In this document: positions 1-9,444 of the stretch, in pieces
How positions within the stretch are numbered: position 1 is the first letter of the stretch
How the letters are laid out: every line of letters begins with the position of its first letter
Source of the DNA: Bacteroidota bacterium
GTDB taxonomy: Bacteria; Bacteroidota; Ignavibacteria; Ignavibacteriales; Ignavibacteriaceae
DNA length: 64,000 bases
NCBI GenBank assembly: GCA_022564295.1
Contig: JADFLR010000017.1
Span: 19,743-83,742 of the forward strand
Reading direction: 5' to 3'
Made by a program: the position numbers and the translations under genes
Notes under the pieces: model-generated
What the model was told of the DNA's origin: nothing
Database searches by the model: none
The model's input: only the letters and a program-made list of their open reading frames with translations

Positions 1-1
1 A

Positions 2-979
2 CGATGTAATATCTCGGATACATTGTTTGTTGTTCAGGTGCAGGATTTGCAAGACCATGCGGTTGGCTGGAGATTACCGGAAAACGATTCCCTTCAATTC
101 GGCAGACCTGCGTTTACCGGATTGAGTAAAAATCTTGTGGGAATTTATTCTGCAGTATTGTCATTAGCTTCGCGGATATGGAATGAAAAATTTTTAAGCG
201 ATGAATTTGCTAACCGCTGTTTAACTTCTGCTATTCAAAAATATTCTATACATCAAAACATAAATGACATTGACAACATTCATACTGCATTTTATAATGA
301 TAAAAACTATTACGGAAAACTTGCTCTCGGTGCTATAGAATTATATAATGCTACCGGAATAAAAAACTATTTGAAAGATGCGGTTATTTACGGCGACAGT
401 GCTAAACAAGACTTCTGGTGGAGCTGGGGAGATGTTAATTCTTTAGCTCATTATAAATTATCTAAAGTTATCACGCGTTTTGGGGATTATATTAAATCAA
501 ACATCAATTACTTTAATGCAAAAAAAGATAGTTCTGTTTTTAATGAAGGAGTTAATTACACCTGGGGAACAACAACGTCTCTATTAGGTTCCGCATTACA
601 GGCAATACTTTACAAAGCATTAACAGGAAGTAAACAGTTCGATTCTTTAATAATTCTTCAGAGAGATTATATTCTTGGGAGAAATCCCTGGGGGTTGTCT
701 TTTATCAACGGTATAGGAGAAGAATATCCTGAACATATTCACTCACAAATTGCATTTTTTAAAAACGGAAATTTACCTGGTGCATTATCGGCAGGCGGCG
801 CACCTGTTTCAATCATTAATAAATATGAGATAACTCGTTCAGATTCAAGCTTTTCATGTTTCAATTCTCAGGCTGTAGAATATTTTGATGATTGGAATGA
901 TTATATAACAAATGAAGCAACTATATTTGGGAATGCTACCGCTTTGTTTGTCTATGGTTACTTTTCAAACCGGAAATAA
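2..979 (+). CDS. Glycoside hydrolase family 9 (endoglucanase-like), 5'-truncated
   Basis: C-terminal part of a GH9 enzyme, the family that hydrolyses beta-1,4-glucans by inversion. The frame is open to the left edge, so the true start lies outside the window. The end of the protein carries an exact match to the second GH9 active-site signature (aromatic-x-D-x4-aromatic-x3-E-x-T-x3-N-A, near YFDDWNDYITNEATIFGNA), which supplies the catalytic acid Glu and the Asp pair. Upstream is the typical ILGRNPWG segment. The His-rich signature that follows it is modified: it reads YPEHIHSQ where family members usually have a Pro...His-x-Arg, so the substrate-binding Arg appears to be absent. No dockerin, sorting domain or other C-terminal module follows the catalytic domain. 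A 242-bp AT-rich gap without recognisable signals separates it from the next gene. The family call is strong; the substrate is inferred. Confidence 0.85.
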   Translation, partial: RCNISDTLFVVQVQDLQDHAVGWRLPENDSLQFGRPAFTGLSKNLVGIYSAVLSLASRIWNEKFLSDEFANRCLTSAIQKYSIHQNINDIDNIHTAFYNDKNYYGKLALGAIELYNATGIKNYLKDAVIYGDSAKQDFWWSWGDVNSLAHYKLSKVITRFGDYIKSNINYFNAKKDSSVFNEGVNYTWGTTTSLLGSALQAILYKALTGSKQFDSLIILQRDYILGRNPWGLSFINGIGEEYPEHIHSQIAFFKNGNLPGALSAGGAPVSIINKYEITRSDSSFSCFNSQAVEYFDDWNDYITNEATIFGNATALFVYGYFSNRK

Positions 980-1221
980 CTTATCGCAAACAAACTTGCT
1001 AATTGTTTATCTCTGTCAGAACACGAATATTTTTTTCATTATCTTATACATATCAATCTTTATTTAAAAATTGCAAAAATTTAATGTAACAGAATAGGAC
1101 ATCAATTTTCTAATTGTCTCTGTTTAGTCTTAAAATTAATACCCTTATTAAATATTTAGCTACAATGCAATTTGTTCATTCGGCACAATATTTGGCTTAA
1201 AAGAGTAAAATTTCTAAAAAT

Positions 1222-2466
1222 ATGACAAAAAAAATTCAGTTATTCCCTTCGGGAATTCCTCTGGTTGATTTTGCGTGGGGAGGGCTTTATAGAGCTGGAA
1301 CTTATTTCTTAATTGGCCCACGTAAATCCGGCAGAACTTTATTAGCATTACAATATGCATTGGAATGTGCACAGAGGAGAGAAGTATGTCTTTTCTTCAC
1401 TACTATGCGTCCAAAAGATCTTTTGATTCATGCGGCTTCAATTGATTTTGATTTACAGCATTATATGAATCAAAATTTGATAATTGTTGTTAGAGTTACT
1501 CCACCGGAAGATTTACAAGAAGTGGAAGATCCAGATACACATTTAGCCGAATATATTAAGGATATAGTTCCTGTTGTTGAACAGTACAATCCCAATAAAA
1601 TTGTTTTCGATGAACTTACTCCTTTTATTGGGTTTAAAGACCTTAAATTCTTAAAGGATATTTTTTTACATACCATAGATGGTATAGAAAATACAGAAAT
1701 AACAAGTCTGTATATTCTTGCCGAACCTGCTAATCCTGCATCACAGAACATCATAGACACTTTAATAGATTGCTCCACCGGTATAATTGGTCTTCAGAAA
1801 AAAGCAGAAGTTGTAAATAAATATCATTCTGGCATAATGACCATCACTCCAAATGTTGGCCATACAGAAGGTAAGTTCTCTGCAAACTACTATATCGAAC
1901 CGTATAAAGGTATCTTGGTTGATTATACACCTAGTGAAGCGGAGAGGATAAAACCTGAATTTATTACTCCCACCGCTGAACAAAAGTACGAAAGCTTTGC
2001 AGATATAAATATGGAAGGTGATGTAATTACACTTTCAAATGTTTATTCGCTTCAAGATTTCGAACTAATAATTAATAATCAAATTGCACTTTTCCAGATT
2101 ACGGGACAGGAATTTGCTTTGGTTTCAATTCGATTGGATGAATATGCCGAAAGAAAAGGAATGCTTACTCTTAACCAATTGAGAAATGCGATAAGACTTT
2201 CAACAGATATTAAAGATAAAATTTGTACGATCGGTAGTAAGTTATTCGTGTTAATTACCAGACCCAAAAAGAATGTTGTTGCTAATTTAGTAACAAAAAT
2301 CAGATCTAATTTGCCTAATGACGATCCTAGTTTTTTCAAGGCAATTTCACCACACATCTCAGTATATGCTATAGTGGTAAATAAAGATGTAAAAAATGCG
2401 GAGGGAATGATTGCTCAAATTCTTAAAGACACTGCAGCAAAAGATGATAAACCCCGTCGTTTTTAA
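1222..2466 (+). CDS. KaiC/RecA-like ATPase with variant P-loop plus degenerate GGDEF-like domain
   Basis: A 414-aa protein without signal peptide or membrane segment, so probably cytoplasmic. Residues 1-230 resemble a single KaiC/RecA-superfamily domain: GIPLVDFAWGG near the N-terminus, a P-loop GPRKSGRT in which the usual Walker A Lys is Arg, and an apparently intact Walker B (KIVFDEL). Residues about 265-405 follow the order of a GGDEF fold (a strand with IRLDEYAE, then CTIGSKLFVLI, then ISVYAIVV), with the GGDEF motif replaced by IGSKLF (337-342), so no cyclase activity is expected. It ends 14 nt before the TPR/barrel gene and is probably cotranscribed with it. A role as a nucleotide or c-di-GMP sensing regulator of the polysaccharide locus is inference. 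The ATPase fold is fairly sure, the GGDEF relationship is tentative. Confidence 0.6.
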   Translation: MTKKIQLFPSGIPLVDFAWGGLYRAGTYFLIGPRKSGRTLLALQYALECAQRREVCLFFTTMRPKDLLIHAASIDFDLQHYMNQNLIIVVRVTPPEDLQEVEDPDTHLAEYIKDIVPVVEQYNPNKIVFDELTPFIGFKDLKFLKDIFLHTIDGIENTEITSLYILAEPANPASQNIIDTLIDCSTGIIGLQKKAEVVNKYHSGIMTITPNVGHTEGKFSANYYIEPYKGILVDYTPSEAERIKPEFITPTAEQKYESFADINMEGDVITLSNVYSLQDFELIINNQIALFQITGQEFALVSIRLDEYAERKGMLTLNQLRNAIRLSTDIKDKICTIGSKLFVLITRPKKNVVANLVTKIRSNLPNDDPSFFKAISPHISVYAIVVNKDVKNAEGMIAQILKDTAAKDDKPRRF

Positions 2467-2480
2467 TTTTAATATCTATT

Positions 2481-5330
2481 ATGAAATCCGTTTTAACGTG
2501 CATACTGTTTCTTACTATACTCATACCTGTCTTTGCTCAGCCATCCTCTGAATTACTGCGGCTTGAAGCTATTGAAAATATCAACAAGGGACAATACGGT
2601 GAAGCAATCGAATTACTAAATCGTTACATTTCAGCAAATCCGCAAACGTCCGAAGGTTTCAATCTTAGGGGCACTTGTTTTGAAAAAAGAGGTGAGTATG
2701 AGAAAGCGTTTTATGATTATCGCTCAGCTTTAAAACTTGATTCGGATAATTCAGTTTACAAATCAAATTTATCCCGCACAACAGAAGAATTTCATAAGCT
2801 TTTATATAACACAATTTCTGGTTATAAAAGAGAAATTGCAATTAATCCATCAAAAGCAAAGAACTATTTAGAAGTTGGTAAAAGTTATAAAAAGTTAGGC
2901 GATTGGCAAACAGCAGAAGAATGGTATGATGATTATCGGCGAAGGGAAGAAGCATCAGCCGATGAAATACTGCGTTACACAGAAATACTTGCAAAGAATA
3001 AACATATCTCTAAAGGTGAGCCAATACTTAAAAGATACACACAAAAATATCCTGACGATCACCGTTTATGGTCTCGGTACGGTTATTTTACTATGTGGCT
3101 GGGAATGAAAAAAACTGCTCTCTACGCATTTGAAAATGCTTTGGAATTAAGACCTTATTTTAAAGAGGCGATGGACGGTTATGATATGGTAAGAGGTAAA
3201 GGATATGTTTACACAGTAAATGATACAACCACAAGATTTTACTACGGGATGCCATCGCCCAAAAAATATAAACAGTATCCAATTGATAGATACTACAGGA
3301 AGCTTAAAAAAAATTCTGCTGATATTGCAACACGCTATCTTCTTATAGATGAGCTGGTTAAGAATAATCGTTATAATGAAGCAGATCAGCAGTTGAATAT
3401 TCTATCGGAAACACAATCCGGGGACAGCAAATTTCTGATGGTTGTGGCAGAAGTGATGAACAAAAAAAATCAATATTATGAAAATAAAATCAGTACGCTT
3501 GAAAGAAAATTATCATTCAATCCAAACGATAGAAAAACAGTTCTAGAATTGGGGAAATATTATTCATACCACAAACAATATGCTAATGCCATAAAACTTT
3601 ATGATGATTATCTCCTAAACTATTACAGCGACGAGGAAGTACGCTATCAAAAAGCAAGGTTATTATCCCAGGCAGGTAAATTAGATGATGCACGGGATGA
3701 CATGGTAATTGTGTTGAACCACGTACCCAATAATAAAAATTATCAGTTATTGCACGGACAATTATTAGTTTGGCTTGAAGAAGATCTTAATGTGGCTGAA
3801 AAAAATCTTAATAATGTATTAAGTAAAGATCCGGAAAACGTAGATGCATTAATCACATTAGCAATTCTGAATTTTCAAAAGAATGATCTTGCAAGTGCTG
3901 AATTGTATGTTAACAATGGAATTAAAATTGATCCAAAAAATAATGACCTTATGCAATTGGAAAGATCAATTGAGTTGCAGAAGAAAATTAATAAAGAATC
4001 AGAAACTTACAGTTTATTAGAGCAGGCACGCAAATACACATTCAAAAAGCAATGCAATGAAGCAATAGATTACTATAAAATGTATTTCAACGAACCAGCC
4101 GCAGATATATACTTAAAAAAAGAACTTGCCCAAGCTTATTTGTGCAATAACAATTACGGTGCTGCAATTAAAATTTATGATTATCTCATTTTAAAATATC
4201 CTGATGATTACGATTTAGCCAAGCAGCTTGCTAAGCTATATTATTGGAGTGGAGATTCGTTAGCCGCATTATATCAATTTCAAAAATTATCTGCTGAAAA
4301 TCCTGACGACGCTGAAGCAAAATTATTCCTCGGTGATACTTATATGCAGGTGGGTGATTACAAGAATGCCAGAAGGGTTTATGAAGAACTTTTAGTAATT
4401 TCACCATCATCACATATTGTACAAACAAGAATGGTGTGGCTCGGAGATGCTGGTTTTAATGGTTATTCTGCTACTTCGTTTCCCACTCATTTTTCTATTA
4501 TTCCTGATGGATATTATTTCGGCGATAATCTCGATTTCACTTACACCACACAAGGTGCAAAATTAGAGTTGGGAGTTGCAAGTTTCTTATCACTTGCTGC
4601 AAGCGGATATTTCGGTTTTGTTTCTTCCGAGCAAACGAGATTAAATCTTAATATTATCCGCGCAGATGGTTATATTAGATTCAGTGAACTTGTAACGGGT
4701 TCGGTTGCTTATGGAGTAACAAATTTCAAAAACGATACGAGCACTGATATTTTTGAAGTATCTGTTAGAGCATCAAAGCAAAAAAAATATAATTTTTCGG
4801 CAAGCTTTTATTCTTCCGATGCTGTGCAGATATTGTACTCTCCGTTTTTAGTTGATCTTCGACTCACTGCAAATTATACTTTATTAACCGGAGAGTATAT
4901 TACTAAAGATGGAGTATTGCTTAGAGCAGATGCGGCTTTTATTGCTGTATCCGATGATAACAGGGGAAGCAAGGTGATATTAAGAATAGGGAAAATATTT
5001 GATGAATTTTATGGAGTTGGCTATGAGTATTACTATTACAATTTCAATGAGCAGACACTTCTTTACTGGTCGCCTAATAATTTTGAATCACACAGTATTT
5101 GGGGCGACTGGGATGCAATAGCTGATGCCGATTTTTTACTGAGCTTAAAAGGTAAACTGGGACTTATTCCAAACGAGAATTTTATTGTTAGAGAATTTCA
5201 TACTAATCTGAGTTATAATTTTACTTCTAATTTTGTACTGCAGGTAAGAATGTCTTTTGCAAGTTCTGTGCGATTAAGTCAAGGTTACAATTCGATATCT
5301 TTTGGGCTGTCTGTGTACTGGACTTTATAA
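2481..5330 (+). CDS. TPR protein with C-terminal outer-membrane beta-barrel (BcsC/PgaA/YaiO-like exporter)
   Basis: A 949-aa exported protein with a clear signal peptide (MKSVLTCILFLTILIPVFAQ). Residues about 22-650 are a long series of tetratricopeptide repeats with recurring A-Y/F...P helices. Residues about 660-949 are alternating amphipathic strands rich in Tyr/Phe/Asn that end in an aromatic (YWTL), as expected for an outer-membrane barrel. A YWSP motif in the barrel recalls the end of BcsC-type exporters. This layout is that of the outer-membrane porin and periplasmic scaffold of synthase-dependent exopolysaccharide systems (BcsC, PgaA, AlgK/AlgE). It lies between the ATPase gene and a processive glycosyltransferase gene, which supports a polymer export role. 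The polymer cannot be told from the sequence. Confidence 0.72.
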   Translation: MKSVLTCILFLTILIPVFAQPSSELLRLEAIENINKGQYGEAIELLNRYISANPQTSEGFNLRGTCFEKRGEYEKAFYDYRSALKLDSDNSVYKSNLSRTTEEFHKLLYNTISGYKREIAINPSKAKNYLEVGKSYKKLGDWQTAEEWYDDYRRREEASADEILRYTEILAKNKHISKGEPILKRYTQKYPDDHRLWSRYGYFTMWLGMKKTALYAFENALELRPYFKEAMDGYDMVRGKGYVYTVNDTTTRFYYGMPSPKKYKQYPIDRYYRKLKKNSADIATRYLLIDELVKNNRYNEADQQLNILSETQSGDSKFLMVVAEVMNKKNQYYENKISTLERKLSFNPNDRKTVLELGKYYSYHKQYANAIKLYDDYLLNYYSDEEVRYQKARLLSQAGKLDDARDDMVIVLNHVPNNKNYQLLHGQLLVWLEEDLNVAEKNLNNVLSKDPENVDALITLAILNFQKNDLASAELYVNNGIKIDPKNNDLMQLERSIELQKKINKESETYSLLEQARKYTFKKQCNEAIDYYKMYFNEPAADIYLKKELAQAYLCNNNYGAAIKIYDYLILKYPDDYDLAKQLAKLYYWSGDSLAALYQFQKLSAENPDDAEAKLFLGDTYMQVGDYKNARRVYEELLVISPSSHIVQTRMVWLGDAGFNGYSATSFPTHFSIIPDGYYFGDNLDFTYTTQGAKLELGVASFLSLAASGYFGFVSSEQTRLNLNIIRADGYIRFSELVTGSVAYGVTNFKNDTSTDIFEVSVRASKQKKYNFSASFYSSDAVQILYSPFLVDLRLTANYTLLTGEYITKDGVLLRADAAFIAVSDDNRGSKVILRIGKIFDEFYGVGYEYYYYNFNEQTLLYWSPNNFESHSIWGDWDAIADADFLLSLKGKLGLIPNENFIVREFHTNLSYNFTSNFVLQVRMSFASSVRLSQGYNSISFGLSVYWTL

Positions 5331-5343
5331 TAACAATTATTAG

Positions 5344-5372
5344 TTGACCTTTAACTTTAGTGACTATATTTG
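5344..5372 (+). promoter_or_regulatory. Bacteroidota-type promoter for the glycosyltransferase gene
   Basis: TTG (5344-5346), an 18-nt spacer and TATATTTG (5365-5372) match the TTG-N17-23-TAnnTTTG consensus exactly. Transcription would begin near 5380, leaving a leader of about 170 nt before the start codon at 5550. It lies just after the barrel gene, so the synthase can be expressed apart from the upstream pair. Confidence 0.6.
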
Positions 5373-5549
5373 CAGTCAATCCTAATAAAAATATCACTTT
5401 TTTATCTCTTGTTTTAGAATGATACACAATAGTTTAATATCCAATATTGTTTCACTAACAACGTTTGAAAATTTACAATAGAGAAAGAATTTCGACTTAT
5501 TGATGGCATTATTGTTGAATTTTTAAAGGGTCATTAATTATATCCTCAT

Positions 5550-6938
5550 ATGAATATAAAATCTAAAATTAGAAGAAGCGTTATTGAGTTAACTCAATCG
5601 GCGGGTATTCATTCAACTGCAAATAAAAAAAACAGAATAATCAGAAGAATATTCATCAGCGGAATTTTCTCTCTTATGCTCCTGTTTATTATAATTTATA
5701 CTCTGCCGATGACTGTATTAACTGTATCATCACTTCTTGAATATGCAATAATAGTTACACTTGTAATCTTCCTTTTGATTTTACTGATAAGATATTTTGG
5801 CATTTTGATTTTTGCATATCTCTACTTGAACGAATATACATTTAAATATCATTATAATTATAAACCGTTTATCTCTATCATCATTCCTGCATTTAACGAG
5901 GCAAAAATTTTGGAGAAAACAATAGAATCACTACTGAAGCTAAACTATTCTAATTATGAAATAATTATAGTAAACGACGGTTCAACCGACGAAACAAAAG
6001 AAGTTGCAGAAGAATTAATTGGTTTCAGAAATGGAATTTACAGTCAGATAAAAGTTTCATTAATAAATAAATCAAACAGCGGTAAAGCGAATTCATTGAA
6101 TGCAGGAATTCAAGTTTCTCGTGCTGAGTTTATTCTTTGTATGGATGGTGATTCGCAGTTATCGCCGGATAGTTTAAGAATGGCAGTCAGGCATTTCACT
6201 AATCCTGAAATTGGTGCTGTGGCAGGAAACGTTAAAGTTCAAAACAGAGGAAGTTTTCTTACCGATTTGCAAGCGCTTGAGTATATAGAAGGGCTGAATA
6301 TGGCAAGAAGCGCACAGAGCTATATGAAACTTGTAAATATTATTCCTGGCCCTATTGGTCTTTTCCGACGAGAAGCAATTGAAAGCGCAGGTTATTACAC
6401 AAATGATACTTTTGCTGAAGATGCTGATCTTACACTTAGGATTCTTTCTAAGGGCTGGAAGATATTATACGAACCTAAAGCGATTTCATTTACTGAAGCA
6501 CCAACGGGATTAAGGCAATTGCTAAAACAAAGATATAGATGGACGAGAGGAATACTTCAATCAATAAGGAAACATAAAAATTTATTAGTCAATCCAACAA
6601 TCAATTTTGGGAATACATTTGTATTGTGGACAATGTTCTTTGAAGCATTGATTTGGCCATCAATGAACATAGCTGCCAATGCATTCTTTATTTTTGCAGC
6701 CATGTATTTTGGATTTACATCATTATTATTTTACTGGTGGGCAGGATTAGCTTTGCTTGATATAATGACGGCAATTTATTGTGTTGCCGCGGAGAAGGAA
6801 GAATTCAGGTTAGTGGCCTATGGAGTAATATACAGAATGGTTTTTATTTTGATAATAGACATATGTAAAGCAATGTCAACCGCAGAAGAATTTCTAGGTA
6901 TAAAAATGAGGTGGGGAAAATTAGAGAGAGTCGGGTAA
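5550..6938 (+). CDS. Processive family 2 glycosyltransferase (PgaC/BcsA-like polysaccharide synthase)
   Basis: A 462-aa membrane enzyme predicted to polymerise a beta-linked sugar chain at the cytoplasmic face and pass it through its own membrane channel. Two hydrophobic segments lie before the catalytic domain (about 32-90) and several after it (about 350-430). The GT-A domain carries every processive GT2 motif: NDGS for nucleotide binding, DGD at 199-201 for the metal, TFAEDAD as the acceptor/base region, and QRYRW at 327-331. It lacks a PilZ domain, so it resembles PgaC or hyaluronan/chitin synthases more than BcsA. It is followed 43 nt later by a small membrane protein gene and then by deacetylase-like genes. 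Enzyme class is secure; the sugar (GlcNAc, glucose or other) is unknown. Confidence 0.85.
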   Translation: MNIKSKIRRSVIELTQSAGIHSTANKKNRIIRRIFISGIFSLMLLFIIIYTLPMTVLTVSSLLEYAIIVTLVIFLLILLIRYFGILIFAYLYLNEYTFKYHYNYKPFISIIIPAFNEAKILEKTIESLLKLNYSNYEIIIVNDGSTDETKEVAEELIGFRNGIYSQIKVSLINKSNSGKANSLNAGIQVSRAEFILCMDGDSQLSPDSLRMAVRHFTNPEIGAVAGNVKVQNRGSFLTDLQALEYIEGLNMARSAQSYMKLVNIIPGPIGLFRREAIESAGYYTNDTFAEDADLTLRILSKGWKILYEPKAISFTEAPTGLRQLLKQRYRWTRGILQSIRKHKNLLVNPTINFGNTFVLWTMFFEALIWPSMNIAANAFFIFAAMYFGFTSLLFYWWAGLALLDIMTAIYCVAAEKEEFRLVAYGVIYRMVFILIIDICKAMSTAEEFLGIKMRWGKLERVG

Positions 6939-6981
6939 AACCGTAATAAAACTATTTCATAATTAATTAAGCGAGGGTAAG

Positions 6982-7386
6982 ATGGAACTAATTCCAATCT
7001 TGTCTACAATTATACTTGTAGCAACCATCAGTACATTTATACTTGCTGTTGGTGCTTATATCTTGTACAAAGTGCAGGAGAAAAAAGAAGATCAATATGC
7101 GAGAAAAGAAGTTGAGCAAGAACAAGCTGAACTTTTAGAGCCGGCTGATTATGGAGGTAAAAAACTTATTTTAGAAGAACCCAAACAGAAACAGGTTTTT
7201 GTGCAACATCATTATCATCCAGTGGAAACAGTAGGAAAAGAAACTAAAATTTATCGTACCTCTCAGAGAAAGGAAAGAAGGAAAATAAAAAGACAGCCGA
7301 CAGAACCTAAATTCTTAAAATTCACTTCTGAGGGTTATGTGGAAACGCGAAAAGATCAGGATGCCGGAGTAATAATTTGGCAGTAA
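6982..7386 (+). CDS. Small membrane-anchored protein of the exopolysaccharide locus
   Basis: A 134-aa protein with one N-terminal membrane helix (about residues 4-28) and a strongly charged cytoplasmic tail rich in Lys, Glu and Gln. I recognise no family. A good Shine-Dalgarno (GCGAGGG) precedes the ATG. Its 3' end overlaps the next gene by 10 nt, which suggests translational coupling. By position it stands where PgaD (the small partner of PgaC) stands in the poly-GlcNAc operon. PgaD has two helices and this protein has one, so the parallel is positional and inferred only. Confidence 0.6.
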   Translation: MELIPILSTIILVATISTFILAVGAYILYKVQEKKEDQYARKEVEQEQAELLEPADYGGKKLILEEPKQKQVFVQHHYHPVETVGKETKIYRTSQRKERRKIKRQPTEPKFLKFTSEGYVETRKDQDAGVIIWQ

Positions 7387-9275
7387 CTTCTTCAACAAGA
7401 AAAGGAATTAACCAATGGCTAATTTTGATCATTGGGTTTATTGTTGTTATTGCTGCAATAATGATTTTTCTATTTGTTCTTAGAGGTGTTTTCGGAAAAT
7501 TTTCGGTAAATGAACTTGTTCCTGATGGTAGAGTAATAAAAAATGTTTTACTTGGTCGTGAACCGAATGTCGCAATTTTATACTCTGACTATACACAGAA
7601 TATGTTACCTGAAAACAGCACCTGGCTTTGGGAAAATATTACTACCTGGGAAAGGTTTCTTGGTTACGGTGATAATAAATTTAAAATCATCACCGACGGA
7701 GAAATTGAAAGAGGAAAACTCTTTGAGTACGAATTATTGATTCTGCCAGGCACATTATCTCTAAGCGATAGAGAGATCATACACATTAAGAAATATTTAG
7801 ATAAAGGCGGAAGCATCTTTGCAACAAGCGGTACCGCATCTTATTCGCATGATGGAAAATGGAGAGGATGGCGTTTTTTCTCGGAAGTTTTTGGGGTTAA
7901 ATTTTCCAGGGAAATTGGTGACGGTGACCTCACTAAAATTCATACGTTAAGAGGCGGATTACCTATTACGGCAAATGTTCCAACTGGTTATCCTCTTCAT
8001 ATAGCAACCTGGGATAATCCCATAGCTGTAGAAGTTCTCGATCCTCGAACAGAACAAATTAGTTTTTGGTACAACTACCGACTCGAAGAAGGATTGGTAC
8101 GTGAAGGTATTAAAAAAACTGCCGGTATGGTTTATGGTAAGTACGGCTTTGGGAGGTTTGTATGGATGGGATTCGATATAAATTCTGTTATTGGTGTGCA
8201 GGAAGACTATATCTATTTCGACAGAATGTTTAGAAACTGCATAAGCTGGTTACAAAAAGAGCCTATTGCTTTTATTAAAGATTGGCCTTCGGGATTTAGA
8301 GCGGCAGCAGTACTTATGCCAACATTTTCGAATGAAGTACAAAATGTTAGAAATCTGTTACCTTTACTTACAAACGAAAATATAGAAGCTACATTTTTTG
8401 TTGAACCCAGCTTTGCTCAAAGTAATAACGAGTTGATTCAATACCTTGCAGAATTTGGTGAAGTTGCTGCAATAGTTGATATTGGATATCTTGCTTCAGT
8501 TAACGATACGATAAACAAACTTTACGATTATGAGGTGCAGCTTGATAATTTGTTAAATGCTAAAAAAACTATTGAAAAAATTACAAGAAAAACTGTTTCC
8601 GGTTTCGTGCCATATTACGGATTGTTCGATAAAAATACAGTTATGGCAATTGTTAAAGCAGGATACGATTATCTTCTATCTGATTCTCTAACCGACAGAT
8701 CAGTTCCGAGAATAGTTATTAAAGGTGATAAAAGAATTTCATCAATAACTAAAACGGCCCGAGACGATTACGAAGTAATAAGAAATTTTGGTTTGCACCA
8801 GCCGGAATTTCAATTGTACACATATCAAGAAGATATTGACAGGGTATTGTTTGAAGGCGGTTTATATGTTTATAAAATGCATACTGATTATCAATGTAAA
8901 TTAGAAAATATTGAAGTTGTAAAAGATGTTATAAAGGAGCTGAAAAAAAAGAAATTCTGGATAACAACCACTAAGAAAATATATAAATGGTATAAAGCCA
9001 AAGATTACCTTGAAATAAGATCTGAAAAAAGAGGAAGGAACAGGGTGGCTGTAACTATTTCTAATCCGAGCGATGAATTAATAACAAATATTGTTATTTA
9101 TGTTGATCTGAATAATAAAGCAGACCGCATTTCCATAGAGACTGAAGTAATAGGCACAAAAAATGCGACGTATTCTCATCAAAGAGGTTTAGAGATTTTG
9201 CATTTGTATGTTGATGATCTTGAAGCAGGTGAATCAAGAACATTTTATATTGATTTTGATATTATTCAATCCTGA
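7377..9275 (+). CDS. Membrane-anchored protein with GATase1/ThuA-like domain and degenerate polysaccharide-deacetylase-like domain
   Basis: A 632-aa protein starting at TTG; GGAG seven nt upstream decides this start. A membrane helix (about 14-37) anchors it, with the rest probably periplasmic. Residues about 60-290 look like the alpha/beta glutamine-amidotransferase/ThuA-like fold seen in some carbohydrate proteins (AILYSDY, YELLILPG, YLDKGGSIFATSG). Residues about 300-520 follow the NodB deacetylase layout (FRAAAVLMPTF, ATFFVEP, then a Gly-containing turn). The metal-binding Asp-Asp and His-x3-His motifs are absent: VLMPTFSNE replaces TFDDG, and GEVAAIVDIGY replaces GHEIGNHT. The remainder is a beta-rich C-terminal domain. 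PelA of the Pel system also combines a hydrolase-like and a deacetylase domain, so a polymer-binding or chaperone role is plausible but inferred. Confidence 0.6.
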   Translation: MAVTSSTRKGINQWLILIIGFIVVIAAIMIFLFVLRGVFGKFSVNELVPDGRVIKNVLLGREPNVAILYSDYTQNMLPENSTWLWENITTWERFLGYGDNKFKIITDGEIERGKLFEYELLILPGTLSLSDREIIHIKKYLDKGGSIFATSGTASYSHDGKWRGWRFFSEVFGVKFSREIGDGDLTKIHTLRGGLPITANVPTGYPLHIATWDNPIAVEVLDPRTEQISFWYNYRLEEGLVREGIKKTAGMVYGKYGFGRFVWMGFDINSVIGVQEDYIYFDRMFRNCISWLQKEPIAFIKDWPSGFRAAAVLMPTFSNEVQNVRNLLPLLTNENIEATFFVEPSFAQSNNELIQYLAEFGEVAAIVDIGYLASVNDTINKLYDYEVQLDNLLNAKKTIEKITRKTVSGFVPYYGLFDKNTVMAIVKAGYDYLLSDSLTDRSVPRIVIKGDKRISSITKTARDDYEVIRNFGLHQPEFQLYTYQEDIDRVLFEGGLYVYKMHTDYQCKLENIEVVKDVIKELKKKKFWITTTKKIYKWYKAKDYLEIRSEKRGRNRVAVTISNPSDELITNIVIYVDLNNKADRISIETEVIGTKNATYSHQRGLEILHLYVDDLEAGESRTFYIDFDIIQS

Positions 9276-9444
9276 TAAGGAATCTTTCAAAAGTTATTAA
9301 ACATTGGTGTAAATGATTCAATTTTAATGATCATTGAAAGTTGTGTATTCTAATAAAAGTGAAACGAGTAAGTAAAAATATTTATACACAAGAAAATGAT
9401 TATTATGCGAGTTCCATCTGACAAAAACCAGAAATTATAAACAG

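Noticed and set aside
1470..1778. Antisense frames over large genes (for example 1470-1778, 18786-19205, 38869-39243, 40883-41167, 42193-42618, 49815-50114)
   Set aside because: They oppose well-supported genes, have no family features or proper starts, and are expected by chance.
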